DNA of 64,000 bases from Ahaetulla prasina (lineage: Eukaryota; Chordata; Lepidosauria; Squamata; Colubridae), in assembly GCF_028640845.1 (NCBI RefSeq), contig NC_080546.1, positions 31,951,020 to 32,015,019 on the forward strand, in the 5' to 3' direction. Made by a program: the position numbers and the translations under genes. Every line of letters starts with the position of its first letter. Position 1 is the stretch's first letter. Positions 57,831 through 64,000 of this stretch are shown here, piece after piece. A model generated the notes under the pieces. It ran no database searches. It was not told the DNA's origin and worked only from the letters and a program-made list of their open reading frames with translations.

Positions 57831-57938
57831 CAAAGCAACAAAATGAAGCAGATTCATCCCAGGCTTGTTTGCTTTTGTATCTGCCAACTTGAGTAATGAG
57901 GATAGCTTGAAGCCAACTGCATTGCCAGCGCAGCCTCC
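57831..57938 (-). CDS. FHDC1: FHDC1 exon, FH2 core (lasso/GN region)
   Basis: 108 nt, 36 codons, phase 0 at both ends. Acceptor TTCTGCATAG, donor TTG|GTATGT. The peptide starts [20 protein letters not shown] and ends [18 protein letters not shown] with [12 protein letters not shown] is the most conserved FH2 signature. Position 3 is Cys where human FHDC1 has Tyr, from memory. The long minus-strand frame overlapping this exon in another reading frame is a shadow. Confidence 0.96.
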
Positions 57939-58045
57939 CTATGCAGAAGAGCGGAGGGGGAGGCAGAAAAGATACGGAAGGTCAATCCACAATGCTTGAA
58001 ATTCTTTGCCCTAATCGCCATCTGCAAAGAGGCTAATCTACTTAC

Positions 58046-58116
58046 TGCATTCATAATATTCCCAGCCTGAAGCACCAAGTGCAATATGGCGTGCAACTCT
58101 TCACAGCACATCAGCT
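58046..58116 (-). CDS. FHDC1: FHDC1 exon, FH2 domain (GN-MN motif)
   Basis: 71 nt: two bases completing a Glu codon plus 23 codons. Acceptor TTTTTCTAG, donor GCA|GTAAGT. The peptide LMCCEELHAILHLVLQAGNI then MNA holds the FH2 GNxMN motif. Only a 107-bp intron separates it from the next exon. Confidence 0.96.
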
Positions 58117-58149
58117 CTAGAAAAAGACACAAGAAGTATCATCCAATGG

Positions 58150-58174
58150 ATGTGTGTGTGTGTGTGTGTGTGTA
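58150..58174. repeat. (GT)n microsatellite
   Basis: About eleven GT units, then TATATAC, in the FHDC1 intron 34 bp upstream (in transcript terms) of the exon at 58046. Confidence 0.9.
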
Positions 58175-58639
58175 TATACTTTGCACATTCAATTTATCTT
58201 ATTTTTCTAAAGCTTAGAGCTTAATTTAGGGAGGGGCTATAAATCTAATTCTTGGATAAAAATAAATATAATAAACAATTTTTTTTAGCTGGAGCTAAGG
58301 AAAACCTTATCAGCTGCAGTCTTTGGTTGATCCTTGGCTAATAGTTTTTCTGTACAGTTTCTTCTGAACTCTGAGGTTGTACTTTATAAGATGGGCCTCT
58401 GCACAGCAGACAAGGAAAGAAAAAAACTTTTAGGCTCCATCTTCTTTGCTACAGCTTATGCCATTTAATAGGGTCTTCTAAATATGAGAATTTGGGGTGG
58501 GGGTATTGGAAGGTTCTATGGAAAGGAAATGGGTAACTCGTCTTCATTCTGATATTTTATTTGATACTGTGACCACAGTATTCATTTAAACTTGTTGTGG
58601 GGGTTGGGAGTGGGAAGCACTGTGCTCAAGTGGTTCATC
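58175..58639. other. FHDC1 intron, no recognised feature
   Basis: Some G-rich runs (about 58495-58505 and 58598-58612); nothing else identified. Confidence 0.45.
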
Positions 58640-59830
58640 TCCTTCAACAGCAGTTGTTTGATGGTGGAAAAATGGGAGACATGCATTCATGGACCCTCGT
58701 GTCAGGGTGACTCATGGCTCAATGTTCTCCTCTCTTCTTTTCAACATTTACACGAAACTACTGGGTGATGTCTTCCACCAGTTCAGGGTGTGGTATCATT
58801 AGTATGTATGGTAATAATACCCAGTTTTACATGTCAACCCCCAAACAGCAGAGGTGAAGCATTCAATACCTTGACCCAGTGTCCGGAAGCTGTTAAGGTC
58901 TGTATACACCAATACTGGTGTGCAACTCAGAAGTCCTGAATAAACAGCTATTGCTCATAGAACAGCTGTGGCAGCTGTGGTAAGGAGGGCCTTTGCACAG
59001 TTGATCCCTTTCCTCAATCAGGAGAACTATCAGAAAGTCATTCGTGCCATAATCATTTCCCAAGCCTGGATTATTGGAGTGTACTCTACATGAGGTTGCC
59101 CTTAAAGATCACCCAGAAGCACCAAGTTGCAGTAGTGCAAGCAGCGCCCTTCAATGTGCCCATGTGTGGTCACTGTTATGTAAGCTGCACTTGCTGGTGG
59201 TTGGCTTCTAAGAGCAATTCAAGGTGCTGGTTATTACCTATAAAGCCTTGTATGCATAGGGCCTAGATACCTGACAGACTGCTTATCTCTGCCTGCCCGG
59301 TACATTCCCATTAGAGTGGGTGGACTCCAGGTCTCTTGTATTAAGTACTTCCATCTTGCGGATTATAGGAAGCAGCATACCTTCTCCGTTACAGCCTTCA
59401 CTTCAGAGGTGGGTTTCAGCAGGTTCTGACCAGTTCTGGAGAACCAGTAGCAGAAATTTTGAGTAGTTCGGAGAACCGGTAGTAAAAATTCTGACCTGCC
59501 CACCCCCATCTATTCTCTGCCTCCCAGGTCCCAGCTGATTGGGAAGGAATGGATATTTTATAGTATCCTTCTCCTGGATTGGGGAGGAAATGGAGATTTT
59601 ACAGTATCCTTCCCCTGCAACGCCCACCAAGCCATGCCACACCCACTAAGGCACGCCCACAGAACCGGTAGTAAAAAAAAATGAAACCCACCACTGCTCC
59701 AGCTTCTGGAACATCCGTCTTCCAGAAATTAGTATGGCACCCTCTCATATGGGGTTCCAGAAAGCCTTAAAAACCTGGCTTTCGTTCCAGAGCTGAGGTG
59801 ATGCTTTTGTTAGAGGAATATTTTAATCTG
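58640..59830 (+). mobile_element. Old CR1 LINE, sense strand, with MITE inside
   Basis: The worn CR1 RT region in order: TCAGGGTGACTCATGGCTCAATGTTCTCC (SWLNVL-type, where GVPQGSILSP belongs), TTTCAACATTTACACGAAAC, a broken YADD block near 58790-58835 (TGGTATCATTAGTATG), then C-terminal phrases such as CCTATAAAGCCTTGTATGC. Interrupted by the hAT MITE at 59404-59696. Boundaries approximate. Confidence 0.6.
59404..59696 (-). mobile_element. hAT-type MITE in old CR1
   Basis: Ends CAGAGGTGGGTTTCAGCAGG and AATGAAACCCACCACTG. Flanks CTTCACTT and CTCCAGCT match poorly, so the TSD is worn. Family of 15437-15783. Confidence 0.7.
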
Positions 59831-60039
59831 GACTGACTGTTCTAATGTTCTTGCTGGTTTTTAATTTAATTTTAATTACATTTGGTTTATTTAAACCCCT
59901 AGAATCCACTGGAGATGGGTGCTAATACATTTAAAAAATAATAAATTTAATAATTATAATTTTGCACCCTTTTCTTTGGAACCACCTATATGTTTTCAAG
60001 GTAGCCATAAATTGGGCAAGACTGTTCCTCAAATACCCT

Positions 60040-60100
60040 GGTCTCATGTAATGAAGGGCTTTAAAGGTGATAAAAACACCTTGAATTGACCTAAACTAAA
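60040..60100 (-). mobile_element. Small CR1 fragment, antisense
   Basis: TAATGAAGGGCTTTAAAGGTG then AAAACACCTTGAATTGACC parallels the CR1 phrase near 28815-28860 (GGAGCGCTTTAAAGG). Opposite orientation to the neighbouring CR1 at 58640. Confidence 0.5.
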
Positions 60101-61823
60101 AATCTTAAACTGCCACAATTTGATAATCCTCACTGAAAGAAGTAAGGTTCAGGTAAGTGTAGCAAATTGCACCAGTTCATTTACATGAACATAGCCACTG
60201 TTTTATGTTTGTGAAGTGCTTTTCATCCATGGCATGGATTAAAAGATTTTGGGCAGAACTTGAAATGTAACCACCTACATTGCAAATCAAAGTGACTGGA
60301 AACTATAAAAGGAAGTGAAACATGGGCTATGTGTTGGAAACCTGAAAGAAAATCTAGTAACTAGAAATTATCAGTTAGTGTATCTTACAAGACAGGGCCA
60401 TTACATTTTACAAATCAATCTTCAAGTTACAATAATATTGTGTTGTTCTGGTGATGAATAAGAGAAAAATGTAAGGCTTTCCCACTTCAGAAAAATTCAG
60501 ACTATTTGTACTGTATTCCTTCATAGTAATCTCATAAATTAGGCTAAAATGAATAATGGAAAAATGGAAACATAAATTGTTCACTTAACACCAAAGTTTT
60601 GCATAATATACACTAGTCCTTAGCTTTGTAAACAAATATGCTATAATTAGAAATTCCAAACTGAATCTGTCTCAATTTGTGCAAATGCTCCTTTTAAGTA
60701 GATGTGTGAAAAACAACATCTAAAATATTATTTCCCTGGATTAAATATTTATTCCCCTATAATAATGTTCATCAATCTGGGCTACAATGAATTCCATGTG
60801 TGAAGGGATGTGCAGAAGGAAAAATGAAATATGGCACACCACAAACTTTTTAGTTCAGATATCAAGAGGGCCAACTGCTAATGGGAAAGTTCTACTCTGA
60901 ATGAAATTACATATTATATGGTCAGAGGACCAACATATTGGAAATTGCCAGAGGCTGATTAACTAGAATAACCTAAGGAACCCCTATGTATTTAGATGTT
61001 TCTGCATGGCTAATAGACAGACCAAATCATTCCTCAGCCCAATAAAAGTCCAAGTAGCACAATAGATTTAAGCCAGGGTAAGTATTTTTGCCAATCAACA
61101 GCAGAGATAAGAGAAATGCAACACGATTAGATCTTAAGAATAACTTGGTGGTTTCATATATTTTTCTAATTCATACTGTGATTTATATGGTGCAAGATTT
61201 GGCAATCGCTGTGATTTGCGAACTATAGTTTAGCTGTTTGGGAATTCAGCTTCTTTTAAATTATTCACTATCAGCACTAGGAAGTCCTGTCATAAAGTTA
61301 TTCAATAAACAATGACTAAACATACTGTAGATTTAGTATTAGTCTAAAACCAGTGACTACCTATCTGCGCAACGCAATGATTTTCATTCAATAAATTAAG
61401 CACCATTACTCTGTCATAATAGCATTACAACAATGAATAATGCATAAAGGAAAAACGAATGCACATTTGTGCTGTTCCCAAGATTTAATAAGATCATTAG
61501 AAAACTCACTGTTATGCAAAGTTTTGCAAAAGAAAATTATATTATCTTAAGAAAAGCAAAACCAGAATACAGGAAAATAGAAAAAGGGGAAAATGATTCT
61601 ATCAACATCAGAATACATCAAAAATAGTTAATATACAAACATACACACTTGATTGATAACATATGTACATGGCGACACACACCCTTATGGAATGTGTCAG
61701 AGCTAGCTTCCTTCTTTAAATAGCTAATAGGTACCTGAAATTCCAGATCTCATCTCTCTAGTTAGTTGATTAACCTGCTAAGAAAAACAAGATCCTAATG
61801 CATGCTGCAGCATGTTTAATTAC
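60101..61823. other. FHDC1 intron, no recognised feature
   Basis: Nothing recognised. No supported exon on either strand. Confidence 0.45.
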
Positions 61824-61924
61824 CCTTTGTAGCCATTTTTATAATTGTCATGTTTTTCTGCAGTGAAGTACACGATGGAGAAAATTCTTTTTTTAACACC
61901 ATTGCTTCAATGCGCAGGGAATAA
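61824..61924 (-). CDS. FHDC1: FHDC1 exon, FH2 domain
   Basis: 101 nt: one base completing an Asn codon, 33 codons, one base of the next Glu codon. Acceptor TTATTTTCAG, donor AAGG|GTAATT. The peptide YSLRIEAMVLKKEFSPSC leads to MTIIKMATK. YSLRIEAMVLK is characteristic of FHDC1. Confidence 0.95.
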
Positions 61925-62010
61925 CTGAAAATAAACGAAATAAATTTTAGAATTGTGATGCAAGAAATAGTGAATTTAGGGTGAATAACAAAGATTGAAC
62001 ATTTCCTTAC

Positions 62011-62096
62011 TTTGGCACCTGGATTAGCATATACATAAATGAATCTGCTTGACATAGTTTTGATAGATCGCCACTGAAATCCTTTAATTTCTTTAC
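62011..62096 (-). CDS. FHDC1: FHDC1 exon, first visible (FH2 domain)
   Basis: 86 nt: 28 codons plus two bases (AA) of a split Asn codon. Acceptor CACCCCTCAG, donor AA|GTAAGG. The peptide VKKLKDFSGDLSKLCQADSF then MYMLIQVP continues in frame into YSLRIEAM across an 86-bp intron. Upstream exons (rest of FH2, FH1 proline stretch, start codon) were looked for in 62097-64000 and not found, so they lie outside the window. Confidence 0.93.
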
Positions 62097-63511
62097 CTGA
62101 GGGGTGGGGTCAGAATAAAGAAAATAAATAGATCAGAATCAAAGCAAAATGTAAAACAGTGAATTTAAGAGTCATCACAGTAAAAAAATTATTTCGAAGT
62201 TAATATGAAAATAGTATATGCCATGTCCATACTATTTAATATTTGGATTGGAAAATATGTTATGAGATACTATTATTTAAACTTCTCATCTATTATTAAG
62301 GGGAAAAGAAATGATGCCATGACTACATTTTTTGTCAAGAAGTTTCCAGGGCAGAAAAAAGAGGTGATGTATCCGATTTGCTTCCCATATTTTCCTGTAA
62401 CATCTAATTCCAGCTCAGGTTGCTTTGTTTTAGATTGTTGCAAATGATGTTAACATTCACCATTATTACCTGTGCTAAGTAAACTAACTTCCCCAGTCTT
62501 ATGTCTCCAAATCTATGAAAATATTATTGTGTAAAAGTGCAAAACAACCAATTGTCCTTCTAGGAAAAACACAGCCTGCTTTTTCACAATAAATAAATTA
62601 ATTTGACTTCTTATAATCACTGAAAAGTTCTGTTTAGTAAGCATCAGGTTATAGAGAAGTCTTCAAAATCTTTGCCCAAATGCAGAATAACGTACATACA
62701 CCTGGAAGTTAGCAGCATTCAATGCTATGAAATAGCATGACAGCTTGCCAACTCATTAGCACATAAATAATTAAAAAACAAGTTGTGTCTCATTTCTCTC
62801 TCTACATTTCTCCTTTAGGAGGGCAATTCTTGGCCTCTATTCAAATAAGATGTTTCTTTCATTAAGGATTTCTTTCCCTTGACATAGTTTAGAGTCTAAG
62901 GGTGGCTTTAACGTGAAGAAAAAACTATTTTTAAACCAAATAAAATTACAATTTGCAGGTGGCTTTGCTCAATAGGTATTGCTAGCCATTTAAGGGAAGA
63001 TCTGTCATACACACGGTATTTGCCTGAAGTTATTACAAATAATGGGATTTGTAATTCAAACATTTAAAGAGCATCAGATTGAAGAAGACTATCCGGCTTA
63101 AAAAATATTTCTAAATTTACAGCAGATTAAAAAAATTCTGTAGCAATTAACAATTACTATGCCACAGAGACAATAACAAAATCACTCCCACATACTATGT
63201 AAATGAATATAAACATATTATGTGTAAGTATTTATGAGACTCAGCTGAATATACAGATTCTCTACATGTATGGCACTTTAAAAACAATGTACTTGCTAAA
63301 AACAAGGTTATCATTTTTGTGAAGTAAAATTATAATCGCAACAGCCAACAGTGATGAGAGAAAGTTGCGAACCTTTCTATCATCCCTGTCACCGGTTAGC
63401 AGTTAGAGGTATTTTGGTCCATTTCCCTCTACAGAACTGCTTTAACTCATTAAGTTAAAGCAAGATTATCTTACATGAATCTCTCCCTTTGGGTCATGCC
63501 ACAATGTATGT
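62097..63511. other. FHDC1 upstream intron
   Basis: Intron sequence 5' of the first visible exon. No further FH2-like exon could be identified on the minus strand. Confidence 0.5.
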
Positions 63512-63921
63512 CAGGGGTATCAAACTCAAGGCCTGGGGGCCAGATCTGGCCCATAGGGTACTTAGATCTGGCCCATGGGGCCGCCCTGGAAACAGCGAAG
63601 GTGCCTGCAGTGCTTCTGCCAGCGAAAACAGGCTCCCAAGCTCTGTTTTCGGTTGCCATGGCTTCCTGCAACCCTCTGCCAGTGAAAATGTAGCTTGGGA
63701 GGGCCGGGTGCATTTTCACCGGCAGAGGGTTGCAGGAGGCCGTGGCAGTTGAAAACGGAACTCAGGAGCCCATTTTTGCTGTTAGAGCACTTGGGCCACC
63801 ATAGGCGCTCCCGACAGGAGTGACGATGAGCTAGCCACACCCTCCCTGGCCACCCCACCTCATCCCCCCCCCCGAGGTCAAACACAAACCTGATGCAATG
63901 AAATCTACTTTAACACCCCTG
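63512..63921. mobile_element. hAT-type MITE, 410 bp, exact TSD
   Basis: Left end CAGGGGTATCAAACTCAAGG, right end TTTAACACCCCTG. The exact TSD ATGTATGT is at 63504-63511 and 63922-63929. The GC-rich centre contains inverted segments (CCTGCAACCCTCTGCC and GGCAGAGGGTTGCAGG). Frames of 70-107 codons inside are compositional. Confidence 0.85.
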
Positions 63922-64000
63922 ATGTATGTATTTCATTTGGGTTAGGATCAGATATTTGATTCAGCCATTTCAAAAGGAGAAATCTATTGTTTCATCCACT

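Noticed and set aside
57854..58132. A single 92-codon minus-strand frame spanning two FHDC1 exons
   Set aside because: It reads through the 107-bp intron. The second half is in the wrong frame for FH2, while the spliced reading gives a perfect FH2 match.
63471..63885. Overlapping frames on both strands
   Set aside because: All lie within a GC-rich hAT MITE with an exact TSD; compositional.

Overview
This window looks like squamate reptile DNA, most likely from a snake. It is AT-rich vertebrate sequence full of squamate-type repeats: a tRNA-derived SINE with a Bov-B-like 3' tail (Sauria type), CR1 and L3-type LINEs, (ATTCT)n arrays next to L3 pieces, a (GATA)n tract, and many short hAT-like MITEs with clear 8-bp target-site duplications (TSDs). 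The species call is an inference from repeat content and cannot be settled from this window alone.

The only protein-coding gene I can name is FHDC1 (FH2 domain-containing protein 1, an inverted formin) on the minus strand. Eight consecutive 3' exons lie between 62096 and 47293. Seven small exons encode the middle and end of the FH2 domain, and one 1974-nt terminal exon encodes the long basic, Ser-rich C-terminal half. Exon phases fit one another exactly and give 897 codons plus stop. The 5' exons (FH1, start of FH2, start codon) must lie beyond 64000. The introns carry SINEs, mariner-type MITEs, a hAT MITE and decayed CR1.

From 1 to about 45000, downstream of FHDC1, I see almost only mobile-element debris. 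One exon-like segment on the plus strand (9837-9965: splice acceptor, 42 codons, stop, AATAAA) is unassigned. Layout: nested mariner/hAT/CR1 at 1.3-3.1 kb; SINEs at 5.5-6.1 kb; hAT MITEs and an L1 3' end at 7.9-9.8 kb; an unidentified acidic ORF hit by three hAT MITEs at 11.6-13.0 kb; more MITEs at 13-19 kb; a candidate LTR with a polypurine tract near 22.1-22.6 kb; an RT fragment fused to a pentanucleotide array at 26.1-26.65 kb; a near-identical 1.65-kb direct duplication flanking a 2.2-kb CR1 at 26.7-32.2 kb; four members of a fold-back hAT family between 23 and 38 kb; and an L1 ORF1-tail insertion inside an old CR1 at 40.2-40.7 kb.

No bacterial-style operon, CRISPR array, phage or toxin gene is present. 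The most interesting non-gene signals are the fold-back family inserted repeatedly at CCTAGG-like sites, the triple hAT mosaic whose hosting reading frame is restored when the insertions are subtracted, the ORF1-only L1-like insertion, and the 1.65-kb duplication (real or an assembly artefact).
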